NCBI RefSeq assembly: GCF_001425235.1
Contig: NZ_LMEA01000008.1
Location: 1-64,000, forward strand
Direction: 5' to 3'
Origin: Devosia sp. Root413D1
Lineage (GTDB): Bacteria > Pseudomonadota > Alphaproteobacteria > Rhizobiales > Devosiaceae
DNA length: 64,000 nucleotides
The position numbers were made by a program, and so were the translations under genes. Below, one piece after another: positions 1 through 9,151 of the stretch. The notes beneath the pieces are model-generated. The model was given only the letters and a program-made list of their open reading frames with translations. It had not been told where the DNA came from and ran no database searches. Every line of letters starts with the position of its first letter. The stretch's first letter is position 1.

Positions 1-110
1 GGTGAGGGGGTCGGCAAGACTCGCCGGCTTGGGCTCCCCCCTCCACCGCCTTCGGCGGTCCCCCTCCCCCGCCACGCGGGGGAGGATCACGGAGAGGCCG
101 GTGCGTGTCC
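1..110. repeat. Intergenic GC-rich hairpin repeat
   Basis: Two hairpins lie here. One pairs accgcc with ggcggt around position 50. The other pairs cctcccccgc with gcgggggagg around 65-90. The second hairpin and the bases after it (ggagag, ccggtgcg) recur almost exactly at 24929-24972, which marks it as a dispersed repeat and not a site-specific terminator. No gene is visible in these bases, and the left edge of the window cuts whatever lies upstream. Confidence 0.6.
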
Positions 111-120
111 CGACTGAGGG

Positions 121-1224
121 TCACGCAATCACCTGCACAGCTTGCCCGAGCACGTCCCACTTAGGCTCGATCCCCAGCCCGGGCGCATCGCTCGCCGTCA
201 TGAACCCGTTCACCCGCTTCGGCGCTCCATCGGCGATCGACACGGTGACGTAGGAGTTGAAGTCGGTCGCGGTGAAGCAGAATTTCTGCGGCGTCGAGCG
301 GGCGAGATGCGCGATGGTGGCGGTGACGATGTCGCCGCCCCAGGTGTCCTCGATGGTCATCGGGATGCCCGAGGCGACGCAGAGGTCGCGCATCTGCCGC
401 GCCTTGGTGAGGCCGCCGACCTTGCTGATCTTCAGGTTGATGACGTCGAAGGCGTCTTCGGAAATCCCCTTCACCAGATCACCGACCGTGCCGATATTCT
501 CGTCGAGGACGAAGGGCAGGCTGGTGCGGCGGCGGATCGAGACGCTCTCTTCGTAGCTCATGCAGGGCTGCTCGATATAGACATCGAGATCACGGACGGC
601 GTTCACCACCCGCGCCGCGTCGGCCATGGTCCAGCCGGTATTGGCATCGGCGACGAGGATGTCGGTCTCGGCGAGGATTTCGCGACAGGCCCGGACGCGC
701 CGGATGTCGTCATTGGCATCGCCGCCGACCTTGAGCTGGAACTTGGTGTAGCCCTCGGCGCGATAGCCGGCGATCTTCTCGGCCATGACCGCCGAGTCTT
801 CCTGGCTGATCGCCCGGTAGAGCGCGATTCTTTCCTGCTCGGCCCCGCCCAACAGCTTATAGACCGGCAGCCCCGCAACCTTCCCCAGAATGTCCCAGCA
901 GGCGATGTCGATCGGCGCCTTCACATAGGGGTGGCCGCGCAGCACCGCATCCATGTGATGGTTGAGCGGCCACAGGTCGGTCGGGTCATGCCCGATCAGC
1001 TTGGGGCCGATCTCCGCGATGCCCGCCCGCACCCCCTTGGCGTAAGAGGGGAGGTACGCCGAGCCGAGAGGGCAGCATTCGGCATAGCCGGTAATCCCCG
1101 CATCGGTCTCGACCGCCACCACGGTCGAGTCGAACACCTCCATGAAGTTGCCGCCGCTCCAGTTGTAGCGGCCTTCGCGCAGCGGCAGATCGACCTGGTA
1201 GACCTTGATAGCGGTGATTTTCAT
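121..1224 (-). CDS. Enolase-superfamily enzyme, likely cis-3-hydroxy-L-proline dehydratase or hydroxyproline-betaine 2-epimerase type
   Basis: This 367-residue protein belongs to the mandelate racemase/muconate lactonizing branch of the enolase superfamily, with an N-terminal capping domain followed by a TIM barrel. The expected Mg ligands are D193 (VADAN), E218 (YIEQP) and D241 (VLDEN). The two general acid/base lysines are K165 (FQLKVGG) and K265 (NLKISK). That pairing is known in the cis-3-hydroxyproline dehydratase and 4-hydroxyproline betaine 2-epimerase group. The first lysine motif reads QLK, not the usual KxK. It is the last gene of an operon with a two-cysteine proline-racemase homologue, a D-amino-acid dehydrogenase and an amino-acid ABC importer, which supports a hydroxyproline or betaine substrate. 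The family is certain; the exact reaction is inferred from context. Confidence 0.85.
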   Translation of the reverse strand: MKITAIKVYQVDLPLREGRYNWSGGNFMEVFDSTVVAVETDAGITGYAECCPLGSAYLPSYAKGVRAGIAEIGPKLIGHDPTDLWPLNHHMDAVLRGHPYVKAPIDIACWDILGKVAGLPVYKLLGGAEQERIALYRAISQEDSAVMAEKIAGYRAEGYTKFQLKVGGDANDDIRRVRACREILAETDILVADANTGWTMADAARVVNAVRDLDVYIEQPCMSYEESVSIRRRTSLPFVLDENIGTVGDLVKGISEDAFDVINLKISKVGGLTKARQMRDLCVASGIPMTIEDTWGGDIVTATIAHLARSTPQKFCFTATDFNSYVTVSIADGAPKRVNGFMTASDAPGLGIEPKWDVLGQAVQVIA

Positions 1225-1262
1225 GTGTGGAGTTCCTGACGAGAGGCTGCTCGGTTCACCGG

Positions 1263-1340
1263 GTCATTCCCGCGAAAGCGGGAATCTCCGTTTGCGTGGC
1301 ACGATCGTGAAACAGAGGTTCCCGCTTTCGCGGGAATGAC
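1263..1340. repeat. 22-bp perfect inverted repeat
   Basis: Perfect 22-base arms lie at 1263-1284 and 1319-1340, built on gtcattcccgcg and its complement, around a 34-base loop. Each arm can also fold on itself (cccgc-gaaa-gcggg). It sits in the spacer between the epimerase and the enolase-family gene, so it would be transcribed inside the operon and could form a stable RNA hairpin. A more degenerate copy with the same gtcat...atgac ends lies at 54318-54425. Confidence 0.75.
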
Positions 1341-1372
1341 TCCGTGGCTGGGGCGAGCAAAAGCGCCATCGC

Positions 1373-2374
1373 TCACACCAGTGAGAAGCCGTGGGCGAAG
1401 GGGTCGCGGTCGTCGATATAGATGGCGTTGAGGCCGGTCTGGCGGGCCCAGCCGGCGATCGAGGGGACGATCCCGTCATAGTTGCCCACCTTCACCGCGC
1501 GCTCGACCCGGCCGTTGAATACCGAGCCGATGATCGACTCGTGGTTGAAGGCATCGCCGACCTTGAGCTTGCCGCGGCCATACCACTGCGCCATGCGCGC
1601 CGAGGTGCCGGTGCCGCAGGGCGAGCGGTCGATCGCCTTGTCGCCGTAGAACACGGCGTTGCGGGCGGTGTTGGCGGCATTGGTCGGCTTGCCGGTCCAC
1701 AGGATGTGGGTGCAGCCGCGAATGTTCTCGTTCTCGGGATGGATGAACTCATAGCGCTCGTTCATCGCCGTGCGCAGCGCCGGGCTCCAGCGCAGCAGGT
1801 CGCCCACCGAGACGTCGGCGATGTCGGAGAAATTCTCCTGGGCGTCGACGATGCAGTAGAAATTGCCGCCATAGGCCACGTCGACCTTGAGCTTACCCAG
1901 CCCCGGCGCATCGATCTCGAGGTCGGTGGAGTGGAGGAAGCTCGGCACGTTGGTGATACGGACCTTGTCCACATACTCGCCATCCATGGTGTACTCGGCC
2001 ACCACCTTGCCGGCCGGCACATCGAGGTTCACCACCCCCGGCGTCTTCGGCGTCATCAGCCCGTTTTCGATCGCCATGGTCACCGTGCCGATGGTGCCGT
2101 GGCCGCACATATAGAGACAGCCCGAGGTCTCGATGAACAGGATCGCGATGTCGCAATCCTCGCGGGTCGGGGGGTAGAGGATCGAGCCCGACATCACGTC
2201 GTGGCCGCGCGGCTCGAACATCAGCCCTTTGCGGATCCAATCGTGATTGGCGAGGAAATCGGCGCGCCGCTCCATCATCGTGTTGCCCTTGAGCAGCGGG
2301 CCGCCGCCGGCGACGAGGCGGACCGGGTTGCCGCAGGTGTGACCATCGATGCAGGTGAAGATATGCCGGGACAT
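1373..2374 (-). CDS. 4-hydroxyproline 2-epimerase (proline racemase family)
   Basis: This 333-residue proline-racemase-family protein keeps both catalytic cysteines, C90 in MCGHGTIG and C253 in SPCGTGTSAR. In this family a Cys/Cys pair marks proline racemases and hydroxyproline 2-epimerases, while trans-3-hydroxy-L-proline dehydratases have Thr at the second site. The neighbouring D-amino-acid dehydrogenase and enolase-type gene favour trans-4-hydroxy-L-proline to cis-4-hydroxy-D-proline epimerisation as the first catabolic step. ATG start at 2374. The upstream FAD gene ends its product only 13 bases away, so the two are probably co-transcribed. The exact substrate cannot be proven from sequence. 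Confidence 0.88.
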   Translation of the reverse strand: MSRHIFTCIDGHTCGNPVRLVAGGGPLLKGNTMMERRADFLANHDWIRKGLMFEPRGHDVMSGSILYPPTREDCDIAILFIETSGCLYMCGHGTIGTVTMAIENGLMTPKTPGVVNLDVPAGKVVAEYTMDGEYVDKVRITNVPSFLHSTDLEIDAPGLGKLKVDVAYGGNFYCIVDAQENFSDIADVSVGDLLRWSPALRTAMNERYEFIHPENENIRGCTHILWTGKPTNAANTARNAVFYGDKAIDRSPCGTGTSARMAQWYGRGKLKVGDAFNHESIIGSVFNGRVERAVKVGNYDGIVPSIAGWARQTGLNAIYIDDRDPFAHGFSLV

Positions 2375-2387
2375 GGAAAGGCTCGTT

Positions 2388-3638
2388 CTAGAAGCGTTGC
2401 GGAGAAAAGGGCGTGAGGTCGAGAGACGGCGTGGCGCCGGTGAGGAGTTCCGCCACCAGCTTGCCGGTGCCGGCCGATTGTGTCAGGCCGAGATGGCCGT
2501 GCCCGAAGGCATAGACGATGTTGCGCGATTGGCGCGAGAAGCCAATCGCCGGCAGGCTGTCGGGCAGCGACGGGCGAAACCCCATCCACTGCTTGCCGCC
2601 GGTGGTCACAAGACCGGGCATGAAGGTTGCCGCCTTCGTCAGCATGGCGTCGGCGCGCTTGAAATTGGGCGCGAGCTTCAGGCCGCCCAGTTCGACCGCA
2701 CCACCGACGCGGATGCCACTGGCGAGCGGCGTAACGACGAAGCCGTGTCCGCCGAACACCAGCTGGCGCTTGAGGTCAAAACTATAGCCAGGGAGCGTCG
2801 TGTTGTAGCCGCGCTCGGTTTCGAGCGGAATGTCGTCACCGAGAGGCGCCGTCAGCCGCTTCGACCAGGCGCCACCCGCCACCACGGCCTGCCGGGCGCG
2901 TAGTGTGCTGCCGTCACTGAGCTGGATGACCACGCCATCGCCCTCGGGGCGGAGCTGCACCACCTCGGCCTGGCGGAAGCTGGCGCCGCGCGCCATGGCC
3001 GCCTGGCCCACCGCAACCGCGTAGTCATAGGGGTCGCTGACCGTCTGCCACTTCGGAATGAAAGTGGCGCAGGTGATGCGCGGCGACAGTCCGGGTTGCA
3101 GGTCGGCCAGTTCGGCCCCCCGCACATGGTGGAACTCGATGCCTTCGGCGGATTTGGCCGCGTCGTCCCGCGCTGTCTTTTTGAGTTCGTCTTCGCTCTC
3201 GTAGAGTTCGAGCACCCCGTCGCGGCGGATCATGCCGTCGAGGCCGGCGCTGGCGACGAGCGCCTCCAGTTCGGATCGGGCAACCCGCATCATGGCGCTC
3301 TGCGCCTTGAGGCTTGCCGCCACCTTGTCGGGCCAGCCGGCGCGCCAGAAGCGCAGCAGCCAGGGTGTAATCTGCGGCAGGTACTCTGGCCGGATGGTTA
3401 ACGGGCCCAGCGGATCGCTCAGCCAGCGCGGCAGCTTGCCGAGGACGCCCGAGGTCGCCATCGGGATCACATCCGAAAAAGCGAACGCCCCGGCATTGCC
3501 GCGGCTGGTCTCCTCGGCAATGCCCTTGCGGTCGATCAGCACGGCTGTCCGCCCCGCTTCCTGCAGCTTGAAGGCGGTGGAAACGCCGATAATGCCGGCG
3601 CCGATAATGGCGACGTCGATGCTGGTCGTCGTGGTCAA
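2388..3638 (-). CDS. FAD-dependent D-amino-acid (D-hydroxyproline) dehydrogenase
   Basis: This 416-residue DAO-family flavoprotein has a Rossmann dinucleotide-binding motif at its N-terminus (GAGIIG, about residues 12-17) followed by the glycine and Glu/Asp pattern of D-amino-acid dehydrogenases (DadA-like). It ends with the conserved GxGHxGL-type FAD contact (AFGHGHLGLT). It would oxidise the D-hydroxyproline made by the adjacent epimerase to an imino acid and pass electrons to the respiratory chain. No ATG fits the start, so the protein appears to begin at TTG 3638. The preceding Shine-Dalgarno sequence is weak. Other possible substrates are D-proline or sarcosine-like amines. Confidence 0.85.
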   Translation of the reverse strand: MTTTTSIDVAIIGAGIIGVSTAFKLQEAGRTAVLIDRKGIAEETSRGNAGAFAFSDVIPMATSGVLGKLPRWLSDPLGPLTIRPEYLPQITPWLLRFWRAGWPDKVAASLKAQSAMMRVARSELEALVASAGLDGMIRRDGVLELYESEDELKKTARDDAAKSAEGIEFHHVRGAELADLQPGLSPRITCATFIPKWQTVSDPYDYAVAVGQAAMARGASFRQAEVVQLRPEGDGVVIQLSDGSTLRARQAVVAGGAWSKRLTAPLGDDIPLETERGYNTTLPGYSFDLKRQLVFGGHGFVVTPLASGIRVGGAVELGGLKLAPNFKRADAMLTKAATFMPGLVTTGGKQWMGFRPSLPDSLPAIGFSRQSRNIVYAFGHGHLGLTQSAGTGKLVAELLTGATPSLDLTPFSPQRF

Positions 3639-3684
3639 GTCAGGTGGCCTTTGGGCTTACTGTGGAGTTGCTTGGGAGGTGCAT

Positions 3685-4389
<705 letters not shown>

Positions 4390-4393
4390 CACA

Positions 4394-5173
4394 TCAGAGG
4401 TCAAGTGCGTCCTCCTCGACACCGAGATAGGCCTCGATCACCCGCTGGTTGGATTGGATCTCCTTGGGCGTGCCCTCGGCGATCATCACGCCGTGGTCGA
4501 GCACGCTGACCCGCTCGGAGAGGCGCATCACCAGCCCGGTATCGTGTTCGATCAGGAGGATGCAGATATCCCGCTCGTTGCGGATGCGGCGAATGAGCTC
4601 GATCAGCTCTTCCTTCTCGCCCGAGGTCAGCCCCGCGGCCGGCTCATCGAGCAGCAACAGCCGCGGTGTCGTCGCCAGGGCCCGCGCGATCTCGACGCGG
4701 CGCTGCCAGCCATAGGGCAGGGTGGTCGCCTCACGCTCCCAGCCCTCGGTGATGCCGACAAAGCTCAGGCACTCCTCGGCGATCCGCCGGATTTCGACTT
4801 CCTCGCGACGCTGCGAGGGCAGCCGCAGGATCGCATCGATCACCCCGGCACGGGTCCGGCTGTGCTGGCCCGACATAACGTTTTCGAGCACCGTCATCTC
4901 ACGGAACAGCCGTACGTTCTGGAAGGTGCGGGCGATGCCGAGCTGCGTCACCTGATGCGGCTTCAGCTTCAGCATCTCGGTGCCGTCGAGCCGGATCGAG
5001 CCCTGCTGCGGCTTGTAGAAGCCGGTGATGCAGTTGAACAGCGAGGTCTTGCCCGCCCCGTTCGGCCCGATCAGGCTGACGATCCGGCCGGCGGGCACAC
5101 TGAAATCGACTGCGTCGAGCACCTTCGATCCGGCAAAGCTGAGGCTGACACCCTTGAGGTCGAGGAGGCTCAT
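4394..5173 (-). CDS. Liv-type ABC transporter ATP-binding protein (LivG class)
   Basis: This 259-residue ABC ATPase has Walker A GPNGAGKTS and Walker B LLLDEPAAGL followed by the LivG-type SGEKEELIELI segment. The signature is atypical, reading LPYGWQRRVEIARAL where LSYGxQR is common. The start is ATG 5173, which overlaps the stop of the upstream permease gene (ATGA). A longer reading frame exists upstream, but it is out of register with the permease and only a shadow of it. It acts with the LivF-class partner and the two permeases that precede it. Confidence 0.92.
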   Translation of the reverse strand: MSLLDLKGVSLSFAGSKVLDAVDFSVPAGRIVSLIGPNGAGKTSLFNCITGFYKPQQGSIRLDGTEMLKLKPHQVTQLGIARTFQNVRLFREMTVLENVMSGQHSRTRAGVIDAILRLPSQRREEVEIRRIAEECLSFVGITEGWEREATTLPYGWQRRVEIARALATTPRLLLLDEPAAGLTSGEKEELIELIRRIRNERDICILLIEHDTGLVMRLSERVSVLDHGVMIAEGTPKEIQSNQRVIEAYLGVEEDALDL

Positions 5174-6141
5174 CGCTTGCTCCTCGCCGGCCAGATGCCG
5201 CTTGGCCGGAACAGCATGATCAGCAGCAGGCCCACCGCGAAGATCAGCAGCCTGAGATCGCCGAAGTCGCGCAGCAGTTCGGGCGCGAGGATGACGATGA
5301 AGGCGCCGAGGATGACGCCCGGGATCTTGCCCATGCCGCCCAGGATCACCGCCATCAGGATCAGCACCGATTGCCGGAACGAGAAGCTTTCGGGCGAGAT
5401 CGCCCCGAGATTGGCGGCAAAGAACGCTCCGCCGATCGAGCCGTAGATGGCGCCGACCACATAGGCGGCGAGCTTCACCTTCACCCGGTTGATGCCCATC
5501 GCCTCGGCTGCGTCTTCGTCGTGCCGGACATAGAGCCAGGCGCGCCCGAGCCGCGAGTTGGCGAGCCGCACCGAGGCGATGACGCCGAGGATCGCGAGTG
5601 CGCAGAACACATAGTAGAAATCGAGCGGCGTGCGGATGTGCCAGCCGAACAGCCACGGCGAGTCGATGCCGATCAGCCCGCTGGCGCCGCCGGTTTCACG
5701 CAGGTTCCGCGCCGTGATCCGCACGATCTCGCCGAAGCCCAGCGTGACGATGGCGAGATAATCGGAGCGGAGCCTGAGGGTCGGGGCCCCGATCACGATG
5801 CCGGCGACGATGGCGAGGAGGACGGCCAGCGGCAGCGCCAGCCAGAAGTTGAGCCCGAAATGCAGCGTGGTGATGCCCACCGTATAGGCGCCGACGGCGA
5901 AGAACGCCGCAAAGCCGAGGTCGAGCAGGCCAGCATAGCCGACGACGATGTTGAGCCCCAGCGCCAACAGCACATAGAGCAGCGCATTGGTGAGGATCAC
6001 CGTGCCATAGGAGCCGAAGATGTAGGGCGCCACGGCCATGGCGACGAGGATGACGGCGATCGCCGCATAGCGCTTCTGTGGCGTATCGAGCAGCGTTGCC
6101 AACCCGCCCCAGGCACTTGGTCGTTCCGGGAATTGCGCCAT
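5170..6141 (-). CDS. Liv-type ABC transporter permease (LivM class)
   Basis: This integral membrane permease has 323 residues and eight or more hydrophobic segments. It carries the LivM-typical LNIVVGYAGLLDLG block near residues 60-75 and the RNLRETGGASGLIG loop. The start ATG 6141 overlaps the last base of livH (ATGA junction), and its own stop overlaps the start of the LivG-class ATPase. These translational couplings show one operon. The central coupling-helix region (RHDEDAAEAMGIN) is intact. Confidence 0.93.
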   Translation of the reverse strand: MAQFPERPSAWGGLATLLDTPQKRYAAIAVILVAMAVAPYIFGSYGTVILTNALLYVLLALGLNIVVGYAGLLDLGFAAFFAVGAYTVGITTLHFGLNFWLALPLAVLLAIVAGIVIGAPTLRLRSDYLAIVTLGFGEIVRITARNLRETGGASGLIGIDSPWLFGWHIRTPLDFYYVFCALAILGVIASVRLANSRLGRAWLYVRHDEDAAEAMGINRVKVKLAAYVVGAIYGSIGGAFFAANLGAISPESFSFRQSVLILMAVILGGMGKIPGVILGAFIVILAPELLRDFGDLRLLIFAVGLLLIMLFRPSGIWPARSKR

Positions 6142-7055
6142 CACATGCGCTCCTGCTCGGGCTTGCCCAACAGCCCGGTCGGTTTGAACACCAAAACGAG
6201 GATGAGGACGGAGAACGAGAACACGTCCTTCCACTCGCTCCCCACCCCCGGCAGCTGTGTGCCGAAACTCTCGAGCAAGCCGAGGATCAGCCCGCCCAGC
6301 ATGGCGCCGGGGATCGAGCCGATGCCGCCGATCACCGCGGCGGTGAACGCCTTGAGCCCGATCAGAAAGCCCATGAAGTACCACAGCGACCCGTAATAGG
6401 CGCCGGCCATCGAGCCGGCCGCTGCTGCGAGCGCCGAGCCGAGGAAGAAGGTGATGGCGATCACCGCATTGACGTTGATGCCCATCAGCCGGGCCATGTC
6501 CTTGTCGACCGATACGGCGCGCATGGCGCGGCCATACTGGGTGCGCGACACGAACAGCTCGAGCGCCAGCATCAGCGCGGCGGCGACGCCGACAAGGATC
6601 ATCTGGTTGTAGCTGATGAACAGGTTGCCGAGCTTCACCCCGCCGAAGCCGAGCGCCGCGCCGAAGGGCACATACTGCCCCTTGGTCAGCGTCAGCATGC
6701 CGTTCTGCAGCACCAGCGACACCGCGAGCGCCGTGATCAGGATGGAGAGGCGCGGCGCCGACAGCATCGGCGCGTAGGCGACGCGCTCGATGACCACGCC
6801 GAGAAAACCGACGGCGATCATCGCCAGCACCAGCGACACCGCGACGCCCAGCCAGCCGGGCCCGAGATAGGGCGCGAGGAACGACAGCACCAGGAAGCCG
6901 GCAAAGCCGCCCACCATGTAGAGCTCGCCATGGGCGAAGTTTAAGAGCTTCACCACGCCGAACACCATGGTGTAGCCGAGCGCCACCAGCGCATAAAACG
7001 AACCGAGCACGATGCCGTTCAGCAACTGGTTCGTGAAGATGTCGAAGATGCTCAC
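6141..7055 (-). CDS. Liv-type ABC transporter permease (LivH class)
   Basis: This permease has 304 residues and about eight hydrophobic helices, starting MSIFDIFTNQLLNG. It has the LivH hallmarks LLNFAHGELYMVGGF near the N-terminus and the MRAVSVDKDMARLMGIN coupling-helix loop (conventionally RAxxxDxxxAxLxGI). It lies between the binding protein gene and livM and overlaps livM by one base. A short hairpin precedes it (7090-7117), probably lowering permease expression relative to the binding protein. Confidence 0.93.
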   Translation of the reverse strand: MSIFDIFTNQLLNGIVLGSFYALVALGYTMVFGVVKLLNFAHGELYMVGGFAGFLVLSFLAPYLGPGWLGVAVSLVLAMIAVGFLGVVIERVAYAPMLSAPRLSILITALAVSLVLQNGMLTLTKGQYVPFGAALGFGGVKLGNLFISYNQMILVGVAAALMLALELFVSRTQYGRAMRAVSVDKDMARLMGINVNAVIAITFFLGSALAAAAGSMAGAYYGSLWYFMGFLIGLKAFTAAVIGGIGSIPGAMLGGLILGLLESFGTQLPGVGSEWKDVFSFSVLILVLVFKPTGLLGKPEQERM

Positions 7056-7089
7056 CCGCCACCTCGCCCTTGGGTCAGTCTCGCCCTGA

Positions 7090-7117
7090 GCGGACCGGCA
7101 CCGGAGCGCCGATCCGC
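7090..7117 (-). terminator. Hairpin after binding-protein gene (likely attenuating)
   Basis: A 10-bp stem (gcggaccggc pairing with gccgatccgc, one mismatch) with an 8-base loop lies in the 77-base spacer between the binding protein gene and livH. There is no T tract. Such spacer hairpins in importer operons often stabilise the upstream mRNA or partly stop transcription. That role here is inferred. Confidence 0.5.
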
Positions 7118-7132
7118 GATTGGGTCAGGTGG

Positions 7133-8242
7133 TTACTGCGCCAGCGTCCAGGCGCCGCCCTTGCCTTCGAGCACCACGAAGTTGGAGCGCGCGAGGGTCT
7201 TTTCGGGGGTGAACGAGATCGGGCCCGAGATGGTCTCGGTGAAGTTGGCGCCCTGCAGCGTCTCGATCACCTTGGCCGAGTCGGTGGTGCCGGCGGTGTT
7301 GAGGGCCCAGGCGAGCAGCTTCATCGCGTCGTAGCTGAGCGTCGAGTAGGGGCCCGGCGCGGCGCCGAACTGCTTCTGGTAGGCCTCGGCGAACGCCTTG
7401 GCTTCCGGCAGGAACTCGGCCGTCGGGTTGGAGAAGGCGATCACGCCTTCGGCCGCCGGGCCGGCGATCTTGAACAGTTCCGGCGAGTTGGAGCCATCGC
7501 CCACCGCGATCAGCCCCTGGTAGCCGCGCTCGCGCAGCTGGCGGATCAACAGGCCACCATCGGCATAATAGGCGGTCCAGAACACCGCGTCGGGGCTGGC
7601 AGCCGTGATCGCGGTGACCACCGCCGAATAGTCCTGCTCGCCCTTGTTGGTGACTTCGAAGTTGGTGACCGTGTTGCCGGCCGCTTCCCAGTTCTTCTTG
7701 GTCAGGTCAGCCAGGTCCTGCGAATAGGCATCGCCCTGGTTGATGATGGCGATCTTCTTGATGCCCTTGGCGTTGAAGTACTCGATCGCCTTGGCCACCT
7801 GGTCATTGCCGGTCGAGTTGATCATGAAGGCGTTGCCCGGGTTCTCCGGGATCAGCTTGGTCGAGTTGGCCGCCGGAATGATCAGCGGGATCTTGGCGTC
7901 GCCGTAGATCTTGAGCGTCGGCACCGTGGCGCCCGAGCAGTAGCCGCCCACGACGCCGACCACGCCGGAGGCCGCCAGCTTGCTCGCGGCATTGACCGCC
8001 AGCTGCGCGTCGCAGCCGTCGTCGCCGATGGTCGAGGTCAGCTGCTTGCCCAATACGCCGCCCGCTGCGTTGATCTCGCCGATCGCGAGGTTCACGGCAT
8101 TGGCCATGTCCTGCCCGTAGGTGGCTTCCGATCCGGTGGTGGGGACCATGATGCCGATGGTCAGCGTATCCTGCGCCATCGCTGGTACGCCGAGCACGAT
8201 GGCGAGTGCGAGGCCTGCTGCGGTTTTCATGACATTACGCAT
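7133..8242 (-). CDS. Periplasmic amino-acid-binding protein of Liv-type ABC importer
   Basis: This 369-residue type I periplasmic binding protein (LivK/receptor family ligand-binding region) has a cleavable signal peptide. The hydrophobic run ends GVPAMAQ, so the mature protein starts near DTLTIG. The typical N-terminal pattern GxxxPxTGxxAxYG is present (IMVPTTGSEATYGQDM). Two nearby starts are possible: ATG 8242, preceded by GGGAG at about 10 bases, or ATG 8230. It is the first gene of the operon. The catabolic genes downstream suggest a hydroxyproline-like ligand, but the pocket cannot be read confidently by eye. Confidence 0.9.
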   Translation of the reverse strand: MRNVMKTAAGLALAIVLGVPAMAQDTLTIGIMVPTTGSEATYGQDMANAVNLAIGEINAAGGVLGKQLTSTIGDDGCDAQLAVNAASKLAASGVVGVVGGYCSGATVPTLKIYGDAKIPLIIPAANSTKLIPENPGNAFMINSTGNDQVAKAIEYFNAKGIKKIAIINQGDAYSQDLADLTKKNWEAAGNTVTNFEVTNKGEQDYSAVVTAITAASPDAVFWTAYYADGGLLIRQLRERGYQGLIAVGDGSNSPELFKIAGPAAEGVIAFSNPTAEFLPEAKAFAEAYQKQFGAAPGPYSTLSYDAMKLLAWALNTAGTTDSAKVIETLQGANFTETISGPISFTPEKTLARSNFVVLEGKGGAWTLAQ

Positions 8243-8267
8243 GTCGTTCCGTCTCCCTTGTCCTCAG

Positions 8268-8298
8268 ATGCATCCTTGCATGCACCTTGTCGGCACAA
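8268..8298. promoter_or_regulatory. Candidate operator region for the GntR/FCD regulator
   Basis: The 102-base divergent spacer between the importer operon and the GntR gene contains ATGCAT, TGCATGCA and an inverted TTGT-cggc-ACAA at 8287-8298. FCD-type GntR repressors commonly bind short palindromes of the TTGT/ACAA kind in such divergent spacers. The exact site is a guess from symmetry. Confidence 0.35.
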
Positions 8299-8344
8299 TG
8301 CAGCCGCGTTAACATTTCGTCAATTGGGAGCGAACAGGAGCCGG

Positions 8345-9073
8345 ATGATGAGTGGATCCGCACGCGAGACGGCCGGGTTTGCGCCGCGCGTCAAAGGCTC
8401 GGGCGTCCAGAAGGTCTATGAGCAGCTGAAGGCCTCGATCCTCGATCTGTCGCTGGAACCGGGCGCGCCGCTCGACGAGGTCTCGCTCGCCGAAACCTTC
8501 GGCATGTCCCGCACCCCGGTCCGCGAGGCGCTGGTGCGGTTGGCTGCCGAAGGGCTGGTGAGCCAGCTGCCCAACCGCAACACCATCGTTGCGCCGATCG
8601 ATTTCGGCGCCCTGCCGGTGTATTTCGAGGCGCTGACCCTAATGTATCGGGTGACCACCAGGCTCGCCGCCGGCGCCCGCACCCGCGCCCATCTCGAGGT
8701 CATGCGCGTCCACCAGGCGGCTTACGCTCGGGCGGTGCGCGAAGGCGACGTGCTCGGGATGATCGGCCACAACCGCAACTTCCACGCCACCATCGCCGAA
8801 GCCGGCGGCAATCCCTATTTCACCGGGCTGTTCACCCGCCTGCTCGATGAGGGACGCCGCATCCTCAGGCTCTACTACTACAAGAGCTTCAACGACCACC
8901 TGCCGCGCAAATATGTCGACGAGCACGATGCCCTCGTCGCGGCGATCGAAGCCGAAGACGCCGAGCTCTGCGACCGCCTGGCAGCCGAGCATGCCAGCCA
9001 GATCGTCGCGCAGATCCAGCGCTACATCGCCGTCGACCGCACCCGCGAACTGTCCCTCGCCAGCGGGGCCTAG
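8345..9073 (+). CDS. GntR-family transcriptional regulator, FCD domain
   Basis: This 242-residue FadR-type GntR regulator has an N-terminal winged helix (PLDEVSLAETFGMSRTPVREALVRLAAEGLV) followed by an all-helical FCD ligand domain. The domain contains the usual metal-site histidines (GHNRNFHATIAEAGGN, YVDEHDALVAAIE). The start lies at one of two adjacent ATGs, 8345 or 8348. AGGAG at 8336-8340 gives the better spacing to the second. It is transcribed away from the hydroxyproline-type operon, so it most likely controls that operon in response to a substrate or intermediate. Confidence 0.9.
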   Translation: MMSGSARETAGFAPRVKGSGVQKVYEQLKASILDLSLEPGAPLDEVSLAETFGMSRTPVREALVRLAAEGLVSQLPNRNTIVAPIDFGALPVYFEALTLMYRVTTRLAAGARTRAHLEVMRVHQAAYARAVREGDVLGMIGHNRNFHATIAEAGGNPYFTGLFTRLLDEGRRILRLYYYKSFNDHLPRKYVDEHDALVAAIEAEDAELCDRLAAEHASQIVAQIQRYIAVDRTRELSLASGA

Positions 9074-9151
9074 CCGAGGCCCCGGCTCCTCCAGTGTGGA
9101 ACCCTCGGCGGACCGACCCGTTACCGGGGGGAACCAAGGCGGAGTGGTCGC

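Noticed and set aside
142-1239. 365-residue plus-strand frame opposite the enolase-family gene
   Set aside because: It is a shadow frame; the minus-strand protein has all catalytic residues of its family.
4394-5656. Longer version of the LivG-class ATPase with 160 extra N-terminal residues
   Set aside because: The extension is a shadow of the permease frame; ATG 5173 has the standard N-terminus and couples to the permease stop.
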